Shown: in pieces, positions 1-7,348 of the stretch | Position numbering within the stretch: the first letter of the stretch is position 1 | Layout: each line of letters begins with the position of its first letter | From: CAXRDE01 sp964342365 | Lineage (GTDB): Bacteria; Cyanobacteriota; Sericytochromatia; UBA7694 | NCBI GenBank assembly: GCA_964342365.1 | Contig: CAYFGW010000086.1 | Span: 1 to 17,542, forward strand | Direction: 5' to 3' | Length of the DNA: 17,542 nt | The notes under the pieces: generated by a model | What the model saw: the letters and a program-made list of their open reading frames with translations, nothing else | Told to the model about the DNA's origin: nothing | The model's database searches: none | Translations under genes and position numbers: made by a program

Positions 1-2
1 CC

Positions 3-734
3 GCCTATATACACCGTTCTTTTTGGGACGGTCGGGCTGCCCACCTGGAAGAACAGGCCCTTATGCCTGTTCAGGATCCTGTAGAAATGAACGAAACCCT
101 GCCCAACGTGATTCGCAAGCTGGGAGAAATGGAATACTACACCTGGAAGTTTCAAGAGGTGTACGGCACCGGCATCACGCCCGAAGGCATTGGCAAAGCG
201 CTCGCCAGTTTTCAGCGGGCGCTAACCATGGCCCCCACCAAATTTGAGCGGTACCAGCAGGGAGAGTTTGACGCCCTGAGCCCCGTGGAAAAAGAAGGAC
301 GCGATGTGTTCTTTGGCAAGGCCCGCTGTGCAAACTGTCACCGGGGCCCCTCCCTTAGCTTGCAAAATTTTGCCAATATTGGCATTGGTATGGATAAACC
401 GAATCCCGATCTCGGCCGTTATAAAGTGACGGGCATGGAATGGGATCGCGGGGCCTTTAAAATCCCCACCCTGCTCAATATTTCTAAAACCGCCCCCTAT
501 ATGCATGACGGTTCTCTCAGCACCCTCAGAGAAGTCATTGAGCATTACGACCAGGGCGGTATTGGCAACGAACATCTCGATCCCCGCATTCGCCCGCTGT
601 TTTTAAGCGAACGGGAAAAAGCGGCTTTGGAAACCTTCTTAAAACAAGCGCTCACCGCAGCGGATAACTTTAAAGTGCTCAGCAAACTGCCCGGTATTTA
701 CAAGCCCCGAAGCCAAAAGGGAGGCGAAAAATGA
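3..734 (+). CDS. Di-heme cytochrome c peroxidase / MauG-family protein, 3' part (5' end outside window)
   Basis: The reading frame is open from the first bases, so the gene starts upstream; the ATG at 63 is internal. The 243 visible residues begin with the family signature FWDGRAAHLEEQAL (about residues 7-20) followed by PVQDPVEM. The C-terminal heme site CANCH is at nucleotides 327-341. Further on, KIPTLLN and APYMHDGS (with Met/Tyr near the heme) and the HYDQGG stretch match the C-terminal domain of bacterial di-heme peroxidases. The first CXXCH and the signal peptide must lie upstream. Family members act in the periplasm, reducing H2O2 with electrons from small cytochromes or copper proteins, or oxidising a partner protein as MauG and MbnH do. 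The sequence does not decide between these roles. The TGA overlaps the ATG of the next gene (ATGA at 731-734), implying co-translation with a methyltransferase. Confidence 0.93.
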   Translation, partial: AYIHRSFWDGRAAHLEEQALMPVQDPVEMNETLPNVIRKLGEMEYYTWKFQEVYGTGITPEGIGKALASFQRALTMAPTKFERYQQGEFDALSPVEKEGRDVFFGKARCANCHRGPSLSLQNFANIGIGMDKPNPDLGRYKVTGMEWDRGAFKIPTLLNISKTAPYMHDGSLSTLREVIEHYDQGGIGNEHLDPRIRPLFLSEREKAALETFLKQALTAADNFKVLSKLPGIYKPRSQKGGEK

Positions 735-1393
735 AGCCCGACACACCGTCAATGCAAGAAATCAGTCGCCAGCTGCGCTGTCCCACAGGCGATGCAGGTC
801 AAAACCTCGCGGGCCAGATGAATCAGTCCAATCATGGCATCAATATGCTGTGTATTGAAAAGCTGAATACGAACGTGCCCGCCCCCCACATTTTAGAAAT
901 TGGGCCGGGCAACGGCGGGTTTTTACCGGCTATTTTTGAACGTTTTCCCCGGGCCAACTATACTGGCATCGACTGGTCAGAAGATATGGTGAACCTGGCC
1001 CGTACGGAGCAGGCCAGCTATGTGCAGGCTCAACAAGCGCAGTTCCAACAGGGAGAAGCCCATCAATTGACCTTTGAAGACGACGCTTTCGATCTTCTGC
1101 TAAGCGTGAATACCCTGTATTTTTGGCCAGATTTAATCCAAACCCTCAGGGAATTTGCCCGTGTGCTCACCTCAGAGGGGCAACTGGTGCTGGGATTTGG
1201 CGATATTGCATTTATGCAGCCGCTGCCCTTCACCGCAGAAAATTTTCAAATGTATACGCTGGAAACGGTGCAAACCGCCGCCAGAGAAGCAGGGTTCAAA
1301 TCACTGAATAACACAGAGTTCAAAGAAAGCGTGCAGGACGACAACGGTCAGACCTTCTACAAGCATTATCACTGTTTGCGTGCAAAGTGTTAG
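731..1393 (+). CDS. Class I SAM-dependent methyltransferase
   Basis: This 220-residue cytoplasmic protein has a Rossmann-fold methyltransferase core. Motif I is ILEIGPGNGG (residues 54-63). The acidic ribose-binding residue follows in GIDWSEDM (D81). A post-motif segment, FEDDAFDLLLSVNTLYFW (115-132), and a motif III-like RVLTSEGQLVLGF (144-156) come after. The N-terminal RCPTGDAG and MNQSNHGIN segments resemble those of unassigned bacterial methyltransferases; I cannot name a substrate. There is no signal peptide. The start is fixed by a good Shine-Dalgarno (GGGAGG, about 719-724) and by the ATGA overlap with the peroxidase gene, so the two are very probably translationally coupled. The gene ends 12 bases from the 3' end of a convergent gene, with no clear terminator between them. 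Confidence 0.9.
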   Translation: MKPDTPSMQEISRQLRCPTGDAGQNLAGQMNQSNHGINMLCIEKLNTNVPAPHILEIGPGNGGFLPAIFERFPRANYTGIDWSEDMVNLARTEQASYVQAQQAQFQQGEAHQLTFEDDAFDLLLSVNTLYFWPDLIQTLREFARVLTSEGQLVLGFGDIAFMQPLPFTAENFQMYTLETVQTAAREAGFKSLNNTEFKESVQDDNGQTFYKHYHCLRAKC

Positions 1394-1405
1394 GCGCTGT
1401 GGTTA

Positions 1406-1852
1406 TCAGGCTTTGTTGTTAAGCACAATGCTTTCCAGCTCGTAATGACTGAGCTGGTTAAAGGCGGTATGGCCCGACTCCGCCACAAAGAGTTGTCGCA
1501 CTTCCTGACTGTCAAAAAAAGAGGTGTCGGCTCCCTGAAGCCGCAGGCTTTCGGGGGCTAAAAAGTTTATCCAGAGCTCCATGAGCGGCGTGTTTAACAG
1601 TGCCGACACTTCCCGGATATCTGTATAACCACTCTGCTTAAACAGATCCCTCAGTTTCAAAGCTTCAGCGGTCTGAGTAATGCGGGCCGAAAAATCCAGC
1701 TTAATCAGCCTTTTCTCGTGGAGATCGTATTCCACCTTGATTCTGGCCGCTTCAAAGCGAAGCTCATGATTTTTGTACTGAAATCCGTGTTCAGCTGTGA
1801 CAAATTCTTCCTGGTACTTATAACCCGTTAACAGGTCTTCATAAACGGTCAT
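1406..1852 (-). CDS. Hypothetical protein, 148 aa, second gene of a two-gene unit
   Basis: I do not recognise this protein. It is 148 residues, hydrophilic and mixed-charge, with no signal peptide, membrane helix, Cys pair or nucleotide-binding motif, so it is probably a soluble cytoplasmic protein. The N-terminal half looks beta-rich (alternating segments such as HELRFEAARIKVEYDL) and the C-terminal half helical. The ATG at 1852 has a good Shine-Dalgarno (AGGAAG, read on the minus strand) and lies 9 bases after the stop of the 549-residue gene, so the two are almost certainly one transcript. A small soluble partner directly after a large unusual protein would suit an immunity protein, chaperone or adaptor. 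That is inference from gene order only. Confidence 0.8.
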   Translation of the reverse strand: MTVYEDLLTGYKYQEEFVTAEHGFQYKNHELRFEAARIKVEYDLHEKRLIKLDFSARITQTAEALKLRDLFKQSGYTDIREVSALLNTPLMELWINFLAPESLRLQGADTSFFDSQEVRQLFVAESGHTAFNQLSHYELESIVLNNKA

Positions 1853-1861
1853 AATAACTTC

Positions 1862-3511
1862 CTAGTAACCGCTGCGGGCGTCATAGGTAGAACCGGCACG
1901 GGTTCCCCACTGTCGCTCCCACTGGGCCAGGGTTTGTCCCTGTACCTGTACGTCAGAACCGCCCATTTGCGCTTTGATTTGATTGTATTCACCCCGGTTC
2001 TCAAAGAAGAGCCCCTGTAAGTAGGTAATATCTCCTGTGCCCGTGGCCACTTCTGTGAGATCTGTACGACTCACGCCCGCGCGTACTTCCGCGTGGGCAA
2101 AGCCCGCGTCAAAGCCCACCGAGCTTTCGGTAGAGGCATTGACTCCCACCCGCACATACTGCATTTCTGAAGGGCCTTCTGCCTGGATTTCCCACTGGGC
2201 CTGTACCGCCAGACCAATAGAAACACTGCCTCCCGAAGAGCGGCCGTAGGTGCCGTTATCGATGGAGCTTTCCACCTGAGCAATCATGGTTTCCTGGAAG
2301 CGAGCCAGACCGTTGCCGCTCAGCCCCAGATTGGTACCGGCCTGCAGAATCGCGCCCACCACGGCACTGTTTTGTCCCTGGGTAAAGCCGCGCACCTGGC
2401 TCTCGCTGAGGGTCAGCGTCAGCTGGCCGTCAGCGGCAATGTATTCTCCGGCATTTTCAGGCACAGTGGGGTGTTGTTCTACCGAATACCGGTTAACGGA
2501 GGCGTTCAGAGAAACACCCACATCATCGTTGCCCAGCGAGACGTTGACCGTAGCCTGCGCCGACCAGTTGTTGCTGCGAGAGCCGTCGGGGTAGGTCACC
2601 ATATTGCGCTCGGCACGAAATTCTGCACTACCTTCCAGATCCACTGCACCCAGTTTTAAGGAGCCTTCAAGACTTACAGTGCCCGACACCCCCACGCTGG
2701 TAATGGGCCCCACATGACTCATATCGGGGGCGTTGTCCAATTGCGGAAAAATACGGGTGGCACCGGGCATATTGTCGCGGATTTGATCCACCAGAAAATC
2801 ATTGGCTTCCTGAGCGTTGCGGAAACGATAGGTGGCCGAAGCCTGTGCGCCCACCCCTGCGCTGGCAGAAACACCGCCGGCGGGTGTGGTGCGACCCACT
2901 GAACCACTCACTCCGGCGTTCGCGCCAACGGTAAGATAATAAGCGCCATCGTCGCCACGGGAGGCGGAAATATTTGCGCCCCCTTCCAGCTGAACGCCGC
3001 CCCAGCCCCAGCTGACACCGGCTTCGCCCTCAATATACATATTGATGTTGTCGCCGCCGGAATCCAGGGGATTTAAATAGTCCATAAAGTTGCGGGTGTT
3101 GCGACCCACCTGCACAATGCCATTCTCGCTGCGATTGGCAGAAAACTGTACATCAACGCTGTCACCACTGACTTCCTGATGCACCACACCCCCGAGGGCT
3201 TCGCCAGCAGTATCTCGTTTGGTGATATCAAAGCTGACAATATCTTCCCCTTCAAATTGATGGATGGCGTATTCGCCCACCTCGTTTGCACTGGGGTCAA
3301 GGGTGCCTACTTCGCTAATGCCATAAACGTTGTACTGACCGTTGTTTTCGGTAACAATGGCGTCTTCTGTGGCTGATTCTGCTACGCTGGCCGCTTCCGC
3401 CTGGGCTTCTTCTCTGGTGGGGAAGGTACCACGTCGAGAGGTGACGTTAATATTTTCATCACTCCACTGATCCAACTGCCCAATGCGGCGACCAACGTTC
3501 ATAGAGCCCAT
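1862..3511 (-). CDS. Gly/Ser/Ala-rich beta-strand repeat protein of unknown function, 549 aa
   Basis: I do not recognise the family. Residues 1-55 are hydrophilic and partly helical (an EEAQAEAASVAES stretch at 34-46) with no signal peptide or lipobox. From about 155 the protein has three blocks of amphipathic, glycine-rich alternating strands, at 158-228, 268-342 and 427-481, as in beta-barrels or beta-solenoids. They are separated by more helical linkers (about 231-247 and 383-415). The tail (505-549) is polar and rich in Gln, Gly and Trp and ends in SGY. It has no Cys. The ATG at 3511 has AGGA 10 bases upstream; Met4 is a possible alternative start. Lack of a Sec signal with barrel-like repeats suggests either an intracellular structural protein or a substrate of a signal-less export route such as type I, III or VI secretion. 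No such machinery is visible nearby. Confidence 0.82.
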   Translation of the reverse strand: MGSMNVGRRIGQLDQWSDENINVTSRRGTFPTREEAQAEAASVAESATEDAIVTENNGQYNVYGISEVGTLDPSANEVGEYAIHQFEGEDIVSFDITKRDTAGEALGGVVHQEVSGDSVDVQFSANRSENGIVQVGRNTRNFMDYLNPLDSGGDNINMYIEGEAGVSWGWGGVQLEGGANISASRGDDGAYYLTVGANAGVSGSVGRTTPAGGVSASAGVGAQASATYRFRNAQEANDFLVDQIRDNMPGATRIFPQLDNAPDMSHVGPITSVGVSGTVSLEGSLKLGAVDLEGSAEFRAERNMVTYPDGSRSNNWSAQATVNVSLGNDDVGVSLNASVNRYSVEQHPTVPENAGEYIAADGQLTLTLSESQVRGFTQGQNSAVVGAILQAGTNLGLSGNGLARFQETMIAQVESSIDNGTYGRSSGGSVSIGLAVQAQWEIQAEGPSEMQYVRVGVNASTESSVGFDAGFAHAEVRAGVSRTDLTEVATGTGDITYLQGLFFENRGEYNQIKAQMGGSDVQVQGQTLAQWERQWGTRAGSTYDARSGY

Positions 3512-3558
3512 GCGTTATGTTTCCTTTTGCTTAAAAGATGCTTTGAAATACTTTTTTA

Positions 3559-3589
3559 GTTATACCCCAAAATCTTCACAAATATGCAA
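3559..3589 (-). promoter_or_regulatory. Possible promoter of the 549/148-residue gene pair
   Basis: The AT-rich gap before the 549-residue gene holds, on the minus strand, TTGCAT (3584-3589), a 19-base spacer and TATAAC (3559-3564). The spacer is longer than the usual 17, so the match is modest. The position, about 48 bases before the start codon, is reasonable. Confidence 0.3.
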
Positions 3590-3606
3590 AACTATCGTAA
3601 AAAACA

Positions 3607-4458
3607 TCAAAATTGATAAATAACGCCCGTACCAATGCGAAAACGGTCCTGGGCCGTGGGGTCAGCATAGCTCTGCCAGGCGGGCAAAGACACCACCCCA
3701 AAAAAGGACACATTATATCCGGGAGAATAATACACCGTGGGGTGCACAATGAAGCCCCGGCCTCCGGTCTGGTTATCAATTTCACCGTTAACCACGTCAG
3801 CAAAATAGGTTTCATAGGAAAAACTAAGCTGAAAACTGAGAATATTCTGGTCATCCACGGGCGTATAGGCCAGTCCCCCACCCAGGAATAAATTATCGCC
3901 GGATTTGTCTAAAAAATTGGCGGCGTTGTGGCGATAAAAACTGTAAGCAATCGCAGAAAAAGGGCCGTATTCTAAACTGCCCATCATGGCTCCCATGCTG
4001 TCAATGGGCCCCTGAAAACTGGGGTGATCAATGACGCCGTTGGGAATTTCTACGCCGGCCATGCCCATAATGTAATTGCCTTCTTTGCCCCAGAGATTTT
4101 GTAAATACTCCAGATCGTAACGGTAGCGAGCTGAAAACAAAATATCTTCAATACCACTAATATCGCCGCCCTGACCGTCTAAGCCGTTAATGCTTGAAGC
4201 GGGAGCAATCACAGAAACACTGAGAGGAATACTCTCCACAGGTGTCACCCCCACGGTCACTAGCGGCGTGGTTTCCTGAGTGCGCTCGCTGGCGGTTCCG
4301 GTCTGACGGGTGAAAATTTGAAAAGCCGCGTAGTTGGCGTTGCTGATAATCGAAGAAGACTGAGGGCCAAAAATAGCCTCGTGATGGGCCATGGCGGGCA
4401 AACTGACCGCAGAGAGAACGAGGGCAGAGGTAAGGGTTTGTGCAATTTTTTTCAACAT
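3607..4458 (-). CDS. Outer-membrane beta-barrel protein with His-His-Glu mature N-terminus
   Basis: The product is 283 residues from the preferred start. A Sec signal peptide (MLKKIAQTLT... ending SLPAMA, residues 1-24) is followed by a predicted mature N-terminus HHEAIFGPQSS. The rest alternates strands and turns and ends in IYQF, with the C-terminal aromatic residue typical of BamA-inserted barrels. As I recall, proteins beginning HHEAIFGPQ occur in several Proteobacteria, often annotated only as transporter or hypothetical; their function is not settled. An N-terminal His pair could bind copper or another divalent metal, which is inference. An in-frame ATG at 4479 would add seven residues, but the ATG at 4458 has the Shine-Dalgarno AGGAA seven bases upstream and gives a standard signal peptide. 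It lies 71 bases downstream of the TPR gene on the same strand. Confidence 0.82.
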   Translation of the reverse strand: MLKKIAQTLTSALVLSAVSLPAMAHHEAIFGPQSSSIISNANYAAFQIFTRQTGTASERTQETTPLVTVGVTPVESIPLSVSVIAPASSINGLDGQGGDISGIEDILFSARYRYDLEYLQNLWGKEGNYIMGMAGVEIPNGVIDHPSFQGPIDSMGAMMGSLEYGPFSAIAYSFYRHNAANFLDKSGDNLFLGGGLAYTPVDDQNILSFQLSFSYETYFADVVNGEIDNQTGGRGFIVHPTVYYSPGYNVSFFGVVSLPAWQSYADPTAQDRFRIGTGVIYQF

Positions 4459-4465
4459 AGTGGGT

Positions 4466-4502
4466 TCCTGTAATTTCATAAAGATGTTACAAAATTACAG
4501 GA
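4466..4502 (-). promoter_or_regulatory. 11-bp perfect inverted repeat covering the Shine-Dalgarno of the outer-membrane barrel gene
   Basis: On the minus strand TCCTGTAATTT (4502-4492) is followed by a 15-base spacer and its exact complement AAATTACAGGA (4476-4466). The downstream arm contains the AGGA of the Shine-Dalgarno and ends seven bases before the start codon. In RNA it would be a mostly A-U stem that hides the ribosome site. As DNA it could instead be a dimeric operator. There is no T-tract, so it is not an intrinsic terminator. Confidence 0.5.
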
Positions 4503-4520
4503 TCTTAGCCAACTTGACAA
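4492..4520 (-). promoter_or_regulatory. Possible promoter of the outer-membrane barrel gene
   Basis: On the minus strand TTGTCA (4515-4520, five of six consensus bases) is followed by a 17-base spacer and TAATTT (4492-4497, a poor -10). The -10 falls inside the upstream arm of the inverted repeat at 4466-4502. If this promoter is real, the repeat would be an operator over the -10 rather than an RNA hairpin. Confidence 0.28.
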
Positions 4521-4529
4521 GAGTAAAGT

Positions 4530-6800
4530 TTAATTTTGTATGGCAATGGATGACAGCGCCTGTTTTGCCCGCGTATCCGTGGGGTCAAGGGCCAGCACTT
4601 TTTGCCATGCGGTTTTGGCCTGTGCAGGCTGACCGTTTTTAGCGTAAGCCAGCCCCAGATTATGCCAGCCTTTTTTATAATCGGCTTTGATGAGCACCGT
4701 CGCTTTCAGGTATTCAATCGCCTGAGGAAAATTCCCCCGTTCCAACTCCAGATAACCCAGAGCGTGATTCACCTGATAATTGTCGGGTGCTATAAGATAG
4801 GCCCGGCTTAAATAACCTTCCGCCACCCGGAATCCCGTGTCACGTTGTTTGGGCACTTTTAAGGGCAGCGTTTGTGAAATAACCACACTGGCCATATCCA
4901 ACAGTGCGGCCACGTTATCGGGGTCTTTTTTTAAGGTGACTTCCAGATACGAGCGGCGATACCAGCTCCACAAGTTTGCATCTTTTTTGAGTTCAGGGTG
5001 AATTTGAAACAAAGCCTGATACGCTTCGAGGGCCTGCTGGTACTCTTTTTTGAGGGAATGACTGAGCGCCAGAATGCGATAGGCCATTTCGTAGTTTTCG
5101 GGGTCTTCGCGCAGAGTTTTAGCAAAGGTGGCCGCACGCTCCATATTCCCCAGAAAATAATGGTTCATCATCACCATCGTGGCGGCTCTCCCATAGCCAA
5201 ATTCCGGGTATTTTTCCACCCGTTTCAGGGATTCCTCAAACCAGGACAGGGCCGTGGGGTAATCGTCTTTTTGCATATAAACAGAGCCCAGCGTAAAGGG
5301 CACCAGCGGATGATAATTCATTTTTTTATCCACCTGCTGATAAAGAGCTTCCGCTTCGGCACCTTTGTTTTGCTGCCAGAGGATGTGGGCCCGTTGTAAG
5401 AGCGTATAGCGATTTCCGGGGGCTTTTTGCTCACCTTCTGCCAGCCACTGCTCTGCTTGCTCCGTAAAACCGTTACTGTGGGCAATAGACGCCAGCGCCG
5501 ACAGAGACTCAGGCCCCTTATGGGACACTTGATAGGCCAGCTTTGCCCATTTAAGGGCGGCAGTTTTGCGCTTTTGTACTGTGGCAATATACGCCAGAGA
5601 GTAAGGCACTTCATAGAGCCCGGGCAGAGATTTATGCAGGCCCAGAAACATCTGACGGGATTGTTCAAGCAGCTTTGGATCAATATCTGCCCCCACCGTC
5701 ATTAAGTAATTGGCCACCCGTAACCGGTAATACGGGTCACTGATGTCTGCCCCCAGACTTTCCAACTCAGCATTCACCGCCTCCACATCCAGGCTATAGT
5801 TCAGGCTTTTGAACTGAGCATCAAAATAGGCGTTCACGGTGTCCGCATCATCGGGATTCATGGCCAACGCCTGCTTTAAAAGCTCGAGGGCATCGCTCTT
5901 TCTATTTTTGGCCAGCATCAAACGGGCCGCTGCCCGATAGGTTTGCGGAAGATCTCTGGCCTGTTCAAAAACCGTGTTCAATTGCTCTTCTGCCTGCTGC
6001 AAGAGCACATCAGGAACGGGCGTATTATCAGGCTTCACCAGCAGCGCCTGATAATATTCCGCCTGCGAAAGCAGGGTTTCTACCAGGCCTAAACGGGCCA
6101 GAGCGTAATCCGGTGAGGTATCCAGGGCTTTTTCAAAATGGGCTTTGGCACGAGCCAGCATTTCCGGGGTCGCCACCCGAAGGTCCTGGAGGCCCTTATG
6201 ATAATCTCCGTAAGCTTTTACGGATTGAGTCCCCGAAAGCCTGCGCGCAGCACGCTGCACTTCAGGCTCAGAGGCTGACACCCTCAGGGTCGGCAAAAGC
6301 TGGCGCATCAGTTGTTTTTGCAAAGCAAAGAGATTGTCAAAATCACCTTCTACCTGAGTCACCTGATCCTGACTCACTTCTCCTGAGGCCACGTTCACCA
6401 CGCGGGCGTTAATTTGAATACTGCGGCCCACTTTCTGAAAAGAACCGATCAGCATCACCTCAGCGCCCAACATCTGCCCCAGTTCCGGGGCACTTTCGGC
6501 GTCCACAAACAAACTCTGACCAAAATGCTGTTCTTGGATCACCTTCTTCATCTGGGTGCGCTCAATGAGCTTTAAAGACTTCACCTTGGCCAAACCCATG
6601 GTGAGGCTTTCGGCAAAAGAATCGCTCAGCCATGCATCACTTTCACGGCGGGTGATATTTTCAAAGGGCACGATGGCCAATCGTAGGCGTTTTTCTGCGG
6701 CCTGAACAGTGCTCATGGGGGAGGATTGAAACACAGGCACAAACGCAGGCACAAAAGTGAACCCGCTTAAAATAAGACCCGAGATCAGTAATTTTTTCAT
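4530..6800 (-). CDS. Secreted CsgG/FlgO-like domain plus TPR-repeat protein, 756 aa
   Basis: A long Sec-type signal region (residues 1-35: MKKLLISGLILSGF, a second hydrophobic stretch, then VQAA) places it in the periplasm or at the membrane. Residues 38-170 form a CsgG/FlgO-like alpha/beta domain: LRLAIVPFEN, WLSDSFAESLTMGLA, LKLIERTQMKKVI, LGAEVMLIGSFQ and INARVVNVASGEV are in the expected order. From about 195 to the end the protein is mostly tetratricopeptide repeats, clearest at about 675-750 (NLGLAYAKNGQPAQA and LALDPTDTRAKQAL). The CsgG-like fold serves in curli export, flagellar and lipoprotein complexes; TPRs bind proteins. A scaffold or assembly role at the envelope is likely but the partner is unknown. 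The ATG at 6800 has GGAG eight bases upstream and an extended -10 promoter just before it. It is the first gene of the minus-strand block. Confidence 0.88.
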   Translation of the reverse strand: MKKLLISGLILSGFTFVPAFVPVFQSSPMSTVQAAEKRLRLAIVPFENITRRESDAWLSDSFAESLTMGLAKVKSLKLIERTQMKKVIQEQHFGQSLFVDAESAPELGQMLGAEVMLIGSFQKVGRSIQINARVVNVASGEVSQDQVTQVEGDFDNLFALQKQLMRQLLPTLRVSASEPEVQRAARRLSGTQSVKAYGDYHKGLQDLRVATPEMLARAKAHFEKALDTSPDYALARLGLVETLLSQAEYYQALLVKPDNTPVPDVLLQQAEEQLNTVFEQARDLPQTYRAAARLMLAKNRKSDALELLKQALAMNPDDADTVNAYFDAQFKSLNYSLDVEAVNAELESLGADISDPYYRLRVANYLMTVGADIDPKLLEQSRQMFLGLHKSLPGLYEVPYSLAYIATVQKRKTAALKWAKLAYQVSHKGPESLSALASIAHSNGFTEQAEQWLAEGEQKAPGNRYTLLQRAHILWQQNKGAEAEALYQQVDKKMNYHPLVPFTLGSVYMQKDDYPTALSWFEESLKRVEKYPEFGYGRAATMVMMNHYFLGNMERAATFAKTLREDPENYEMAYRILALSHSLKKEYQQALEAYQALFQIHPELKKDANLWSWYRRSYLEVTLKKDPDNVAALLDMASVVISQTLPLKVPKQRDTGFRVAEGYLSRAYLIAPDNYQVNHALGYLELERGNFPQAIEYLKATVLIKADYKKGWHNLGLAYAKNGQPAQAKTAWQKVLALDPTDTRAKQALSSIAIQN

Positions 6801-6829
6801 AGGTGCTCCAGGATTTTGCTGACACCGTT

Positions 6830-6838
6830 ATTATAACA
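6830..6838 (-). promoter_or_regulatory. Extended -10 promoter of the CsgG-like/TPR gene
   Basis: The minus strand reads TGTTATAAT at 6838-6830, a perfect TATAAT with the TGn extension. No good -35 lies 16-18 bases upstream, which extended -10 promoters tolerate. Transcription would start near 6823, giving a leader of about 23 bases that includes the GGAG ribosome site. Confidence 0.6.
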
Positions 6839-6958
6839 CTACAGATGACCTGCGAAGTTGCATAAACAGTTTGCTTTGCTCATACAAAATAATCTACCAT
6901 CAACTATTGGAGCCTACTTATTATTAGAAACAAAAACTCTCGAAAAATATCAGGTATC

Positions 6959-7348
6959 GTGCTTTTTTGCACAATCCTTTTTGCTTTTTTTATTCGCTTT
7001 TTTGGGATTGATAAGACTATCAAGGAGCAAATTTCTCTGGTCCCAGAAAATAGAGCGAGAGCGGAAACCATAAATCTGGCCCGAGACGTAGTTAAAGCGT
7101 TACAGATTTACGCTATAGAAAAAGACGGCTACGGACAATTTGTATTTCCTTCAGATCTCAGTGATTTTATCATCAGCTTGAACAAAGCTGCTGAACTGGA
7201 AAATCTACTTACCAAATCTGACGTTGAAACAATTACCGCAGCCTCAATGTGTAAATCACACTGTCCACGGGTTCTGTTCATCGACCATAAAGATAAAAAA
7301 ACGTACAAGAGACCCTCTGACACTATGAACAACATCCCGCTAAGCTGA
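6959..7348 (+). CDS. Small AT-rich membrane-anchored hypothetical protein, possibly a decaying or IS-truncated gene
   Basis: This 129-residue frame starts at GTG 6959 and begins with a hydrophobic segment (VLFCTILFAFFIRFF), a signal anchor or uncleaved signal. A charged soluble part follows with two Cys (SMCKSHC). I do not recognise it. The frame is open upstream to 6893 without an ATG, and that stretch reads like a natural N-terminus (NKNSRKISGI before the hydrophobic segment). A ribosome-like GGAG (6909-6912) stands seven bases before an ATT codon, so the original ATG may have mutated. The final codons overlap the terminal hairpin of the TnpB element and the last bases of tnpB, so the C-terminus may be supplied by the element. 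Its AT-rich base composition differs from its neighbours, as in foreign or non-functional DNA. Confidence 0.45.
   Translation: MLFCTILFAFFIRFFGIDKTIKEQISLVPENRARAETINLARDVVKALQIYAIEKDGYGQFVFPSDLSDFIISLNKAAELENLLTKSDVETITAASMCKSHCPRVLFIDHKDKKTYKRPSDTMNNIPLS

Noticed and set aside
1421..1433. AAGCA-CAA-TGCTT hairpin near the convergent gene ends as a bidirectional terminator
   Set aside because: It is inside the coding part of the 148-residue gene, the stem is five bp and no T-run follows.
2037..2659. Plus-strand frames opposite the 549-residue gene
   Set aside because: Their composition (Arg, Pro, Ser-rich) is what the complement of Gly/Ala/Ser-rich codons produces; no support as genes.
4459..4479. 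ATG at 4479 as start of the outer-membrane barrel
   Set aside because: The Shine-Dalgarno AGGAA lies downstream of it and serves the ATG at 4458, which also gives a normal signal peptide.
4998..5399. Open frame of 133 codons antisense to the TPR gene
   Set aside because: It lies wholly opposite a convincing coding gene, has no recognisable domain and no ribosome site; it is a shadow of the TPR codons.
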